Shown here one piece after another: positions 25,021 to 33,861 of a DNA stretch of 49,096 nt. Source of the DNA: CAYTIB01 sp964437725 (GTDB lineage Bacteria > UBA8248 > JACPRG01 > G963555815). The first letter of the stretch is position 1. Each line of letters opens with the position of its first letter. Under the pieces are notes generated by a model that ran no database searches, had not been told where the DNA came from, and saw nothing but the letters and a program-made list of their open reading frames with translations. Where the stretch lies: assembly GCA_964437725.1 (NCBI GenBank), contig CAYTIB010000078.1:1-49096 (forward strand), written 5' to 3'. Position numbers and translations under genes: made by a program.

Positions 25021-25466
25021 AGAAGCTCTTCTGAATCCAGTAAGATGGTGACCGGCCCCTGATTGTTTATGCACAGCTCCATCGTTGAGGCAAACACACC
25101 AGTTTCCACCCTAACCCCATGGGAGCGCAAAAGATTACAAAAGTTTCCGTAAAGCGCTTCGGCTACCCCTGAATTTGCTGCTTTCACAAACGAGGGACGC
25201 CTCCCTTTTCGGCAATCTGCATACAATGTGAATTGGGAAACCACCAGAGCGGAACCATCTACATCTTGTAATGACCAATTCAACTTGCCTTTGTCATCTT
25301 CAAAAATTCTCAGATGAACGATTTTATCGGCAAGTTTGCGAGCGGCCTCTTCCGTGTCACCTTCACCTACTCCCACCAGAATCACCAGACCAACACCGAT
25401 AGCTCCTTTCACTTCACCGTTAACCGCGACAGATGCCTTGCCAACTCTTTGCAGAACTACACGCAT
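25017..25466 (-). CDS. dtd: D-aminoacyl-tRNA deacylase
   Basis: This 149-residue Dtd protein removes D-amino acids mischarged on tRNA, and also glycine from tRNA-Ala. It begins MRVVLQRVGKASVAVNGE, carries the active-site SQFTLYAD with the conserved Ser-Gln, and ends with the GPVT motif (NNQGPVTILLDS) that fixes chirality. The length is normal for bacteria. The upstream ribosome site is weak (GAGAATGAA). It overlaps the next gene by four bases. The cell site is the cytosol. Confidence 0.95.
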   Translation of the reverse strand: MRVVLQRVGKASVAVNGEVKGAIGVGLVILVGVGEGDTEEAARKLADKIVHLRIFEDDKGKLNWSLQDVDGSALVVSQFTLYADCRKGRRPSFVKAANSGVAEALYGNFCNLLRSHGVRVETGVFASTMELCINNQGPVTILLDSEELL

Positions 25467-25692
25467 TTCATTCTCAAACTCTGCGAAGGAACCAACAAAC
25501 TGAAGCTGGCTTAAAAGTGGATTTTTACGCCTGCACTGCCAGTCCAGCCATCAATGTCATCATTGCTGCTAAAGTATTGACCGCTAGCATAATCAGTATA
25601 AGATGAATTTCTCCATGATCAATAAGGTAGTGAAACCGCATGTGTTTCATCGAGCAAAATCCTTACCTGTTTATTTCACGAGGAGGTCATCG

Positions 25693-26169
25693 ATGGGTAG
25701 GTTGAAAAGGCTGCAGCATATCGGAATTAAAGTATCCAACATCGAGCGATCTATAGAGTTTTATCGAAATATCCTTGGACTCAAAATCTCAGATCAGGCC
25801 AAACCTGGAGAAGCACCCGGATACCCCGGTCTGTGCCTGATGAGGTGCGAACGCGATCACCACCATGTGAACCTTATCTACTCTCCGGATTGGGCAGGAA
25901 ACAAAAGCCGGGGAGATAGCGGGGCAAACGATAATTTCGATGTTGGTGTCCATCATTTTGCTTTCGAAGTGGATACACGGCGCGACTTCGAGGAAATGTT
26001 AGAAGAGCTTAAATCAAAAAACATAGAAATCGTCATGGGTCCACTGAAGCACAGTACAACAGCCCCGGACGGAGACGGATCTTGGGGTGAAAACCGTTCC
26101 TTTTATTTTTTAGATCCTGATCATAACCGAATAGAGATTTTCTGCGAAATGCACAAGTATGATGAATGA
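25693..26169 (+). CDS. VOC (glyoxalase/extradiol dioxygenase fold) family protein
   Basis: The 158-residue protein has two VOC modules. The first is RLQHIGIKVSNIERSIEFYRNILGL with a metal His; the second is GVHHFAFEVDTRRDFEEMLEEL followed by SFYFLDPDHNRIEIFCEM with the metal Glu. One metal centre made of His, His and Glu is therefore likely. Members include lactoylglutathione lyase, epimerases and ring-cleavage dioxygenases; the target is unknown. GAGGAGG ends seven bases before ATG 25693, ruling out the longer in-frame start 90 bases upstream. An M24 peptidase and a RidA gene follow on the same strand and may be co-expressed. Confidence 0.85.
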   Translation: MGRLKRLQHIGIKVSNIERSIEFYRNILGLKISDQAKPGEAPGYPGLCLMRCERDHHHVNLIYSPDWAGNKSRGDSGANDNFDVGVHHFAFEVDTRRDFEEMLEELKSKNIEIVMGPLKHSTTAPDGDGSWGENRSFYFLDPDHNRIEIFCEMHKYDE

Positions 26170-26259
26170 GCTCTGTCAAGATGTTGTCTTGGATTCAACA
26201 TGCTACAACGGCTCTTCGTCCAGAAACACGATCTTCTATACCCTTTTTGTAAAGGTCCA

Positions 26260-27432
26260 ATGATGAATAAATCCAAGCTCGATGCCTATATGGACGCAGC
26301 AGGGTTTGACGCGGTTTTGGCTTCCTCGCCGGAAAACATTTACTACACCTGCGGTTTTCCGACACCCTTGACAGCAGGAAACCGTGGACTTTCCCTCCTG
26401 CTACGAACTTCGGAGGCCATAGCCGTCCTCCTGCCGAAGGGGCAAAGTCCTATCCTATTAATCACTGTCGGGCTTGCAGGGATGGCGGAGATTTATTGCC
26501 CAAAGATCGAGACTTCCTATTCGAGCACCGGCATGTTCATCGAACGGCCATCTGGAGCCGAATACATGGTCAATGCCCTCACTCCGCAAGAGAACCTCAC
26601 TTCAACCATTGAAAGACTTGGATTGGAAAAAGGGTGCCTGGGGATTGAGATGGCTCCATTATCGGCGGGAACACTCCAGCATATAAGGGAGTACCTACCT
26701 AACCTCCAGTTAGAGGATGCTCGTTCAACCTTCTTCAAGCTTAGACAGATCAAGAAACCAGAAGAAATTGAGAAAATGCGCCAGGCAAATCGTACCAATA
26801 CGGCCGGAATTCGGGCATCGTTGGATGTAATACGAAGTGGAGTTGTAGAGCGCGACATCTTGGAGACCTTCAAAAACAAGGTCCGTCAAACAGGCTGCGA
26901 TTGGGAATCTGCCGCATTCGGAGCGGGGCCTCAAAGTGGTGAGTCATACAACATCGCCGGAGATTACATTTTGCAAACTGGTGACACTACTCGATTCGAT
27001 GTGACTACCATCCATCAGTTTTATTTTTCTGACCTCTCCCGTTGCGCTACGGTCGGACCAGCTCCGGACAGTGTCCGACGTCTCTATGACGCCCTCTTTC
27101 AAGCACAGCAAACGATGATAGCGACAATTCAACCTGGCCTTCCGGTTAGGGAATTATTCCGTACTGGAGTCGAAATCGTAAAAGCAGCAGGATTCCCCGA
27201 TTATCGGCGCGGTAACATGGGACACGGACTTGGATTGGGTCACTATGAAGAGCCTTTTATCACTCCTGACAGCAATGTGCTTTTGGAGCCCGGAATGACA
27301 CTGGCTATAGAAGCGCCTTATTACGTCGCAGGCCAATATGGCCTGAACGTTGAAAACAACATCGTTGTCACGGAGAACGGATGCGAGATACTCGATGTGG
27401 ACCTGCCCTTGGAACTTTTTAACTGTGAGTGA
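26260..27432 (+). CDS. M24 family Xaa-Pro-type metallopeptidase
   Basis: This 390-residue peptidase has the creatinase/aminopeptidase P layout. An N-terminal domain (about 1-160) precedes the pita-bread catalytic domain, whose five metal ligands are all visible: Asp247, Asp258, His322 in MGHGLGLGH, Glu351 in AIEAPYY and Glu365 in NVENN. It could cut X-Pro peptides or hydrolyse small amidino compounds such as creatine. The start ATG at 26260 follows AAAGG by five bases; an earlier in-frame start at 26200 is less likely. It lies between VOC and RidA genes on the same strand. Confidence 0.92.
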   Translation: MMNKSKLDAYMDAAGFDAVLASSPENIYYTCGFPTPLTAGNRGLSLLLRTSEAIAVLLPKGQSPILLITVGLAGMAEIYCPKIETSYSSTGMFIERPSGAEYMVNALTPQENLTSTIERLGLEKGCLGIEMAPLSAGTLQHIREYLPNLQLEDARSTFFKLRQIKKPEEIEKMRQANRTNTAGIRASLDVIRSGVVERDILETFKNKVRQTGCDWESAAFGAGPQSGESYNIAGDYILQTGDTTRFDVTTIHQFYFSDLSRCATVGPAPDSVRRLYDALFQAQQTMIATIQPGLPVRELFRTGVEIVKAAGFPDYRRGNMGHGLGLGHYEEPFITPDSNVLLEPGMTLAIEAPYYVAGQYGLNVENNIVVTENGCEILDVDLPLELFNCE

Positions 27433-27555
27433 CAAGCCTATAGGCAGACTTTTTTAAATTTATCATTTTCAAAACACTTTCGAGCAAATTAGATGGATCC
27501 ATCCGCCAACAATCATTAGGGATCCTGTAACCAATTTTTCCAGGGAGAAAGTCGC

Positions 27556-27936
27556 ATGAAAAAAGAAGTCATCCACCCACCAGGCGTGGCACGGGGGATT
27601 GTCCCCCATTCGTTAGGTATGGCGTTGGAAAACTTGATCTTTTGCTCCGGTCAGTTTGGGCTGAATCCAAAAACGGGACAGTTGGTGAAGGGTGGAATTC
27701 AGGCTGAGACTCGCCAATGTTGCGAGAATCTCAAGCAAATTCTTCAAGCTGCAGGGTCATCGTTGGACAATACCCTAAAGGTCACCATCTTCATGGTTGA
27801 CGTTGGCGAATTGATGGAAATGAACGAAATTTTTAACGAATATTTCCCGACCGCTCCACCTGTCCGAACGACAAATGCCGTTAAGGAGCATGTTCATGGA
27901 GCCAGAGTTCAGATCGAGTGTATCGCCTACCGATGA
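27556..27936 (+). CDS. RidA/YjgF-family protein (third paralogue)
   Basis: The 126-residue protein shows the typical FCSGQFGLNPKTGQLV loop, QAETRQCCENLKQILQAAGSSLDNTLKVT and a final VQIECIAYR. At the site of the carboxylate-binding Arg it has Lys-Glu (AVKEHVHG), so classical enamine deaminase activity is doubtful. GGGAG ends eight bases before the ATG. It is separate from the RidA pair near 12.5 kb and differs clearly from both. It sits after an M24 peptidase, which suggests a role in clearing imine by-products of peptide or amino-acid breakdown. That role is inference. Confidence 0.9.
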   Translation: MKKEVIHPPGVARGIVPHSLGMALENLIFCSGQFGLNPKTGQLVKGGIQAETRQCCENLKQILQAAGSSLDNTLKVTIFMVDVGELMEMNEIFNEYFPTAPPVRTTNAVKEHVHGARVQIECIAYR

Positions 27937-28117
27937 CAACCCGTGTAATCACTGGATGAGAAATTCGGGTTAATGGTAAAAGTCAAACCACCTGTTTCTC
28001 CGCTAGCAACAAACAGCGTTGCCCCAATTATCCCCTACTTCTAGTTTTCCCCTTCCGCTGTTGTAATAACCTGAATAGGGGGACAGCTCGGTAAACCCGA
28101 TGACAATTTCCAATCCA

Positions 28118-29014
28118 CTACCCACGGGATATCGTTACCAACCCTGCACCTACACAAATCAAAATTGCAGAAATAATTAGGCGATTGTTAAGCCGCTCAA
28201 CCTCCCTAAGCAAAAGCCAAGAAAAGGTCAGCGCAAATATAGGGGTTGTATAAACTAGTGGAGCGACGTTGGATACCGGACCTCTTTGCAGGGCGGCAAA
28301 GAACGACAAGTGACCCGTACTCAGGCATAACCCGCTTAGGAGGAAAAGTTTCAAGCTAGGACCATTGAAAGTTACACGAAATTCCCGAGAGAGAATTGGA
28401 TTGACACAAGCTACCACTGTCAATGTTGCAATTCCCGCCATACACATCGCAACGCTCAACATAGGGGTAATGGAAAGGCCTGCTTTTCTCAGAACGGCTG
28501 TCAAACCAAACATAATTGTTGCTAGTACAGCGAACGAGAAGTGACGCCAAACAGACTTTCTTTTTCCTTCCACCGATGAGGGAGAACTTCGCTCGCGCGC
28601 TAGCAAAATCACTCCAATTACAATTAGCAGCGTTCCCAGGTAAACAATTGTGCTAGGCCGCTCACCTAAGGTCATTACAGCAATAACAACCGTGACAAGC
28701 GGGGAAGACCCAATAATTGAGGAAGATCGGGACAATCCGATCCTTCTGAAGCTCGTATAGTAAAATATGGACGCTAGCCCCGGGGAGGCAACGCCCGCGG
28801 CAAAAAGTAGAAGGAGGCCTGACAAGGAAAACAATTCTGGAGTGGACGTAATAATTGATATAGGCAGATAGAGTGCCAAAGTCAGCAACGCTTGGACCAA
28901 AGTACCCGAGATCGGCGTTGAAGTACGCAACGCAAACCTCATGGTCGTATCCCCGGCTGCAAAGGCAAAAGCCGTGAACAATGCAAATAACTGAGCAAGA
29001 AGTAGTGAGCTCAC
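28118..29014 (-). CDS. EamA/DMT superfamily transporter
   Basis: This 298-residue inner-membrane protein has about ten hydrophobic helices in two repeated halves, as in EamA (RhaT/YdcZ-like) drug/metabolite transporters. The first half includes GLSRSSSIIGSSPLVTVVIAV, which matches the conserved EamA helix. Substrates in the family range from amino acids to nucleotides. The frame opens with GTG at 29014, no convincing ribosome site is visible, and no ATG offers an alternative near the start. It converges on the RidA gene and follows the amidohydrolase gene on the same strand, 136 bases away. Confidence 0.85.
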   Translation of the reverse strand: MSSLLLAQLFALFTAFAFAAGDTTMRFALRTSTPISGTLVQALLTLALYLPISIITSTPELFSLSGLLLLFAAGVASPGLASIFYYTSFRRIGLSRSSSIIGSSPLVTVVIAVMTLGERPSTIVYLGTLLIVIGVILLARERSSPSSVEGKRKSVWRHFSFAVLATIMFGLTAVLRKAGLSITPMLSVAMCMAGIATLTVVACVNPILSREFRVTFNGPSLKLFLLSGLCLSTGHLSFFAALQRGPVSNVAPLVYTTPIFALTFSWLLLREVERLNNRLIISAILICVGAGLVTISRG

Positions 29015-29150
29015 TTAGAAATTTTAAACGGAAATGCCAGTCGAATTTCCATATAACTTTCTCCTACCATCCCAATACGCTCAATCCTTTTTAAAAAAGT
29101 ATAACCCCTGAGTGCCGCCCAAAAGCACACACCCAACTCAGTTTTTAGAT

Positions 29151-30497
29151 TCATCCCTCTGTCCGTTTCCAAATGGCAGCTGCAACCTTCTGCGCTTCCT
29201 TGAGAACTTCCTTCTCATCGATTGATAAGACCTTACCCCCCTCCATTAAAACTTCCCCATCCACTACGACATCTGTTACGTCTCTCGGCCCACTTACCTC
29301 TGTAATAATTTCATCAATATTTTTGCTTTCACAAAGCGGTATTCTTGCCGGGTCAAGGGCTATGCATATCAGATCCGCCTTTTTTCCGATCTCAATCGAC
29401 CCAACGCTACCGAGAAGCCCCAGAGACCTCGCTCCATCCCGGGTCGCCATGCGAAGGGCGTCGCCTGGACCAACAACACTAGCACTCTCTGCATCCAAAC
29501 GGGCCGACAGGGTGAAGGCGCGCATAACAGCAAAAAGGTCATGGCCAATTCCACCCGTCCCCAATGCCAATGGGATTTTGTTGCGAAGGTATGAAGCTAG
29601 TCGAATTCGGACACCGCGCGCTGCATCGGACCGGGGCGTAACAACCATCTGCGCGGCACAACCGTGTAGAGCACTGATATCATCCTCATGAAGTACATTC
29701 CCTCCCGCCAGGAGGGTGTTAGACCGTAACAAATCAAACCGCCGGAGAAAACCCCAAAGATCTCCACCCGCACGACTTCTAAGTGCTTCCATCTCCCCTG
29801 GAAAAACACCAAGATGATAATGAAGACCAAGCTTTCGAGTTTCCGCCTCAGACGCGATAAGCTCGAGAGTCTCATCCGAACAAACTGATGGCGAATACAT
29901 ACCCAGACGTGGGGTTATTCGAGTCGCCTCCTCTGAACATATTCCATCGACTCTGGACAAAAACTCAGCTACGGCAGCTGATCCCACCCCGGCATCAGTT
30001 TTAGGTGTCTTTCCTTCAGAGGCGGGAACAATGTCGGTTTCTGTGATGGCTTCAGCAAGAACAGTCCGAATTCCCGATTCTCGGACAGGCTCCTCAAGCT
30101 CCAAGACATAACGATCCAGAATTCCAAGACAGGTTACCCCACATTTAATAGCTTCTAGAAAGGATACTCTTGCGAGAACCTTCAACTCCGAAACTTCGGC
30201 TTCTTTGAAGATAAGGCGAAGTACCCGGTGTATTCGGGCACGAGCGGAAGTTTCCTCCGACAGTCCTTTAAGAAGCACCCCAGCAACATGGGTATGAGCA
30301 TTCACAAGTCCCGGAAGGATCGCATGGCCCCGAGCGTTCAATGTCTTTCCTTCGCCGAACCCCATACGCTTGAGCTCAGCTGGCTTACCTACTGCCGCAA
30401 TGCGACCATTACGCACTCCCACTGCACCCCCAATTAAGGGCTCACCACCAGGTTCCATGGTGAGTACCGTACCGTTTTGAATTAAAAGATCCGTCAT
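29151..30497 (-). CDS. Amidohydrolase-family protein with altered metal site
   Basis: This 448-residue protein has the composite beta-sandwich/TIM-barrel fold of cyclic amidohydrolases, close to the chlorohydrolase/SAH-deaminase group. His68 and His70 (NAHTH), His228 (LHYHLG) and His270 (NVLHEDD) are in place. The metal Asp of the usual LGTDG is Gly315 (ALGTGGIGHD), and the preceding PxSN motif reads PRSD. The C-terminal sandwich GKKADLICIAL is normal. Members deaminate or dechlorinate N-heterocycles. With Asp lost it may use a neighbouring ligand, for example Asp320, or be inactive. It is divergent from the Nfu-like gene. Confidence 0.88.
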   Translation of the reverse strand: MTDLLIQNGTVLTMEPGGEPLIGGAVGVRNGRIAAVGKPAELKRMGFGEGKTLNARGHAILPGLVNAHTHVAGVLLKGLSEETSARARIHRVLRLIFKEAEVSELKVLARVSFLEAIKCGVTCLGILDRYVLELEEPVRESGIRTVLAEAITETDIVPASEGKTPKTDAGVGSAAVAEFLSRVDGICSEEATRITPRLGMYSPSVCSDETLELIASEAETRKLGLHYHLGVFPGEMEALRSRAGGDLWGFLRRFDLLRSNTLLAGGNVLHEDDISALHGCAAQMVVTPRSDAARGVRIRLASYLRNKIPLALGTGGIGHDLFAVMRAFTLSARLDAESASVVGPGDALRMATRDGARSLGLLGSVGSIEIGKKADLICIALDPARIPLCESKNIDEIITEVSGPRDVTDVVVDGEVLMEGGKVLSIDEKEVLKEAQKVAAAIWKRTEG

Positions 30498-30872
30498 AGG
30501 TATCCAGTCATAGCTAGGGTTCAGGTTTCAATCCGATGGAGACCACAACTCAAAACTTTGTTCCCCTTCCGATCTTTACAACGAGCCGTATGCTCGGATA
30601 GTTTATCTAGTTCCGTCAAGGGAATTCTGGATGGAACCAAGATGTCAGGCAATAAATTTAAATATGTAGTTTTACCCATACAAACCTTCATTCTACCCCC
30701 CCTAACCTTGGAACGGTGTTGATTTTCTACTCCTATAGGATAAAATTGGTAAAAGTTGATTTTGCCCGAAAAAATACCGGGCCTTGAATCACGGAACTTG
30801 CCATTTTCCCTCAGGGGGCTGGGGCGATTGGGTTTCGGCCAGCGGATTCCTGAGAAGCGGGAGAGGTTGAAA
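30498..30872. other. Divergent promoter region
   Basis: About 375 bases separate the amidohydrolase and the Nfu-like gene. A plus-strand promoter candidate lies at 30719-30746. Long antisense frames cover part of this stretch but lack family resemblance. A 39-codon upstream extension of the Nfu-like frame is rejected because it lacks homology and a ribosome site. Confidence 0.5.
30719..30746 (+). promoter_or_regulatory. Candidate sigma70 promoter of the Nfu-like gene
   Basis: TTGATT (30719-30724) and TAAAAT (30741-30746, five of six) are 16 bases apart. The predicted start near 30753 leaves a leader of about 120 bases. Confidence 0.45.
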
Positions 30873-31394
30873 ATGAGTGTCGTCGCCTGGATCGTCGCTA
30901 GTCTCGTTATCTTGTTGTTATTTTTCCGATCGTATTTGCAATACAAGCAACTGAAAAAATCCATTGAGTTACTCAATGACCGCATCTCTTCTGTAGCCGC
31001 CAGGATTGAAGAACAAATGGGGACGATCCAGGAAGAACTCCAAGCTGTCAAGGCGGTTGCGGATAACTCCGAAGATTTAAATGGGAGCGGAACCTCGGAA
31101 ATTGAGGACCCCTTAATGCAGAAGTTCCAGCGGTTCCTTGACGAAGAAATCAACCCGGCAGTGGCGGCACACGGTGGATTCGTTACCCTACTCGATATCA
31201 AGGACCACGTCGCCTACGTTCAGATGGGAGGCGGTTGCCAAGGTTGTGGAATGGTCAACGTGACGCTGAAACAGGGAATCGAAGCTCGAATGAACGAAGT
31301 GCTCCCCGAAATAAAAGAATTGGTAGACACCACCGATCATGCTAACGGAACCAATCCCTATTACCAACCCGGCAAAGGATCGCCCACTCTTTAG
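30873..31394 (+). CDS. Membrane-anchored NifU-domain (Nfu-like) iron-sulfur protein
   Basis: The 173-residue protein has three parts. Residues 4-19 form one transmembrane helix, about 22-65 a heptad-like coiled-coil segment, and about 80-155 a NifU C-terminal domain with GGGCQGCGMV, where Cys122 and Cys125 form the CXXC that binds an iron-sulfur cluster in Nfu homodimers. Typical bacterial Nfu proteins are soluble; this one appears tethered to the membrane with the Nfu domain most likely in the cytosol. GAGAGG lies seven bases before ATG 30873. A role in delivering clusters to membrane enzymes is inference. No isc or suf genes are adjacent. Confidence 0.85.
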   Translation: MSVVAWIVASLVILLLFFRSYLQYKQLKKSIELLNDRISSVAARIEEQMGTIQEELQAVKAVADNSEDLNGSGTSEIEDPLMQKFQRFLDEEINPAVAAHGGFVTLLDIKDHVAYVQMGGGCQGCGMVNVTLKQGIEARMNEVLPEIKELVDTTDHANGTNPYYQPGKGSPTL

Positions 31395-31581
31395 GCTTTC
31401 AACGGAATGTGGTCCTGTTATCAACCGGTGAAATTGACGAATTGTGGGCAAAATCAGGGGTTTAGGAGGTGCAGAATGGCTCGACAAAGCCTCTAACCCA
31501 TCCTCCGATTTCTATCCCCACTATTTTCTCACATCCCTTTACTGCATCATCTTAATATTTACCGATAGCAGGAGCTTTCCT

Positions 31582-32820
31582 GTGCCTCGCGTCCTACTAC
31601 TGCTACCGACAACATCTTACCGAACAGCCGACTTCATGGAAGCCGCAAGACAGATGGGACTCGACGTGGTCATTGGGTCGGAACTACCACAGGTCCTCGA
31701 AGCAAAAACTTCGGGAAAAACCCTTACCCTTAACTTCCGTAGCACCGAGCAAGCCACAAGGGATATCGTCAAATTTTCGGATCGGTTCCCCTTTGATGCG
31801 ATAATCCCGGTCGACGACGATACGTCAATCGTAGGAGCTTTAGCTTCAAAAGCCTTAGGCCTGCCTCATAATTCTGTTGAGTCTGTCCTTGCAGCTAGGG
31901 ACAAATACCGTTTCCGACAGGTACTAAAAAAAGCCGGAATTCCATCTCCGCGTTTCGAGCTTTTCTCCATCACAGAAAATCCACTTAAAATTGCAAACGA
32001 GATTACCTACCCCTGCGTTCTAAAGCCAACATTTCTTTCGGCCAGCCGAGGAGTAATTCGAGCAAATAACCCAGCAGACTTTGTCGAAGCTTTTATTCGA
32101 GTCAAGGAGATTCTGAAGGGTGAAGACATTTCCCCACGAGGGTATGATCCAGCAACCCAGATCTTGGTAGAGGATTTTCTCCCAGGAACTGAAGTGGCCC
32201 TGGAAGGAATACTTACACAAGGACGTTTGAGGGTATTGGCGCTTTTTGACAAGCCTGACCCCTTGGACGGACCCTATTTTGAAGAGACAATATATGTAAC
32301 CCCTTCACGCCTTCCAAAGAGTACCCGCGATTTGATCTTCGATTGTGCAAACCGGACATTTAGCGCTCTTGGACTTCGGTATGGACCGGTCCATACCGAG
32401 TTTCGCATCAACGATGATGGTATCTGGCCAATTGAAGCCGCCGCACGCTCCATCGGGGGATTGTGCTCGCGTGCCTTACAGTTTGGAACCGGAAAATCCT
32501 TGGAAGAACTAATCCTTTTAAACGCACTTGAGAGCGATGAACTTACGCACGAAAGGGAATCCTCAGCCGCGGGTGTTATGATGCTTCCTATCCCAAACGC
32601 GGGTGTTCTAAAGGAGGTTCGCGGGCAATCCGAAGCTTTAGCCGTAGAAGGAATTGAAGAACTGGTGGTTCTAATCCCACAGGGGCAGGAGATCATCCCT
32701 CTCCCGGAAGGAACCCGGTATCTGGGATTTTTGTTTTCCCGTGCTGACACCCCTGCAGCGGCGGAAGTTGCACTTCGGAAAGCCTATCGTAAACTTGACG
32801 TGCAAGTCCGCCCGATCTAG
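31582..32820 (+). CDS. ATP-grasp domain ligase
   Basis: This 412-residue ATP-grasp enzyme, starting at GTG 31582 with AGGAG seven bases upstream, has a preATP-grasp domain (VLLLLPTTSYRTADFMEA, then IIPVDDDTS). The nucleotide-binding region follows with YPCVLKPTFLSASRGV and ILVEDFLPGTEVALEG. The Mg-binding end is HTEFRINDDG...WPIEAAARSIGG. A C-terminal lid with LPEGTRYLGFLF matches amino-acid or peptide ligases related to BacD and carnosine synthase. The substrates are unknown. The upstream frame open to 31444 is judged non-coding. A terminator candidate follows about 160 bases after the stop. Confidence 0.88.
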   Translation: MPRVLLLLPTTSYRTADFMEAARQMGLDVVIGSELPQVLEAKTSGKTLTLNFRSTEQATRDIVKFSDRFPFDAIIPVDDDTSIVGALASKALGLPHNSVESVLAARDKYRFRQVLKKAGIPSPRFELFSITENPLKIANEITYPCVLKPTFLSASRGVIRANNPADFVEAFIRVKEILKGEDISPRGYDPATQILVEDFLPGTEVALEGILTQGRLRVLALFDKPDPLDGPYFEETIYVTPSRLPKSTRDLIFDCANRTFSALGLRYGPVHTEFRINDDGIWPIEAAARSIGGLCSRALQFGTGKSLEELILLNALESDELTHERESSAAGVMMLPIPNAGVLKEVRGQSEALAVEGIEELVVLIPQGQEIIPLPEGTRYLGFLFSRADTPAAAEVALRKAYRKLDVQVRPI

Positions 32821-32978
32821 CACACTGAGCCTTCTAACCGATTCATAGCCTAACGGGATGGAGTAAGCTAAACCGAAGCTTCACATCTGTCATTTAAGGA
32901 CGGCTCAGAACCTTTGCATGCCCAACAGCTGAAAATCAAAGAGATAAGACAAATAAACACCTGAGAATTATACTCAGC

Positions 32979-33007
32979 ATCGCCGTCTCCTCGGCGATCA
33001 GGTTTTT
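32979..33007 (+). terminator. Intrinsic terminator downstream of the ATP-grasp gene
   Basis: A perfect stem ATCGCCG/CGGCGAT encloses loop TCTCCT and is followed by CAGG and five Ts. It lies in the short gap between convergent genes. Confidence 0.55.
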
Positions 33008-33054
33008 CCTTGAAACGTATTTTTAGGTCGAACTATTTGAGCCCTTTCTGCCTC

Positions 33055-33849
33055 CTACTTTGGTAAACAGTGGACCCAACAAACCTTAGATTGTTCAACA
33101 AAACCAAGCTCTTCGAATAACCTCTGCGATGCCTCATTACCCTCCACAATAAAGCAGTATGGCATGCGACCTGCCAAGATCTGCTTTTTCACCAACATCG
33201 ATATTACAGCCTTTGCAAATCCCTTTCGCCGGTGCTCTTGAAGAGTAAAAACCATCCCAATTGAACCATCGTGGTGAGTCAATGCCCAAGAAACAGGTTC
33301 TCCACCTTTTCGAATACAGGCTGTGGGAGCTTGATGGATTCGAGCCAAAGGATAGTCTTCGGTATCCCCATACGTCCAATAGGTTGTGACCTGACTAGCA
33401 TCCTCCCGGCAAAGTGAATCAATCCGAAAATCCTCAACTTCAAGAAATGTATGAGAGCAAAATCCCTCCCTCTGCAACTGGTAAAGATAACAGGGGTTAT
33501 CCTGCACATCCTTCGCACGCTGCTTAACAAATGGCAAAAACTGATATTCCAAGCCCGAAAACGAGACTTCAACGTTCCAGTCGATATTGTCTAAAACGTA
33601 CGCTGCTGCCTTTTCATCTTGCGCGAAAAAGGAATAGGATCCTCTTCCATGGCACAGTACAGCTTTTGGGTTGGGCCATCGATCAGTCCACCAGTGACCA
33701 ATCTGCCCAACCTCCTCCTTGAGTTGACCGGTAAGCTTAATTGTTCTCGGTCCAACGTTCCGGAGGTAAGCCATCAAAACAGAGGCCTCGCTCTCCTGGA
33801 TACGATAAAGATTACTGATTTCTGACCCATCCACGCTTTTCGGTCCCAA
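33055..33849 (-). CDS. GNAT acyltransferase, glycine N-acyltransferase-like
   Basis: The 264-residue protein has a C-terminal GNAT domain. QEHRRKGFAKAVISMLVKK holds the acyl-CoA pyrophosphate loop (RxxGxA type), and IVEGNEASQRLFEELGF is the typical end. The longer N-terminal half and overall layout resemble the GLYAT/GLYAT-like group, which transfers acyl or aralkyl groups to amino acids. The start is uncertain. TTG at 33849 lies 12 bases after the stop of aspartate dehydrogenase, and a GTG at 33834 is also possible. The arrangement suggests one operon and a possible link to aspartate or glycine, which is inference. Confidence 0.75.
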   Translation of the reverse strand: MGPKSVDGSEISNLYRIQESEASVLMAYLRNVGPRTIKLTGQLKEEVGQIGHWWTDRWPNPKAVLCHGRGSYSFFAQDEKAAAYVLDNIDWNVEVSFSGLEYQFLPFVKQRAKDVQDNPCYLYQLQREGFCSHTFLEVEDFRIDSLCREDASQVTTYWTYGDTEDYPLARIHQAPTACIRKGGEPVSWALTHHDGSIGMVFTLQEHRRKGFAKAVISMLVKKQILAGRMPYCFIVEGNEASQRLFEELGFVEQSKVCWVHCLPK

Positions 33850-33861
33850 ACGTTTGTCTCG

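Noticed and set aside
30521..31201. 226-codon minus-strand open frame over the Nfu-like gene
   Set aside because: It is antisense to the clear NifU domain and its translation is low-complexity Ser-rich with no recognisable motif.
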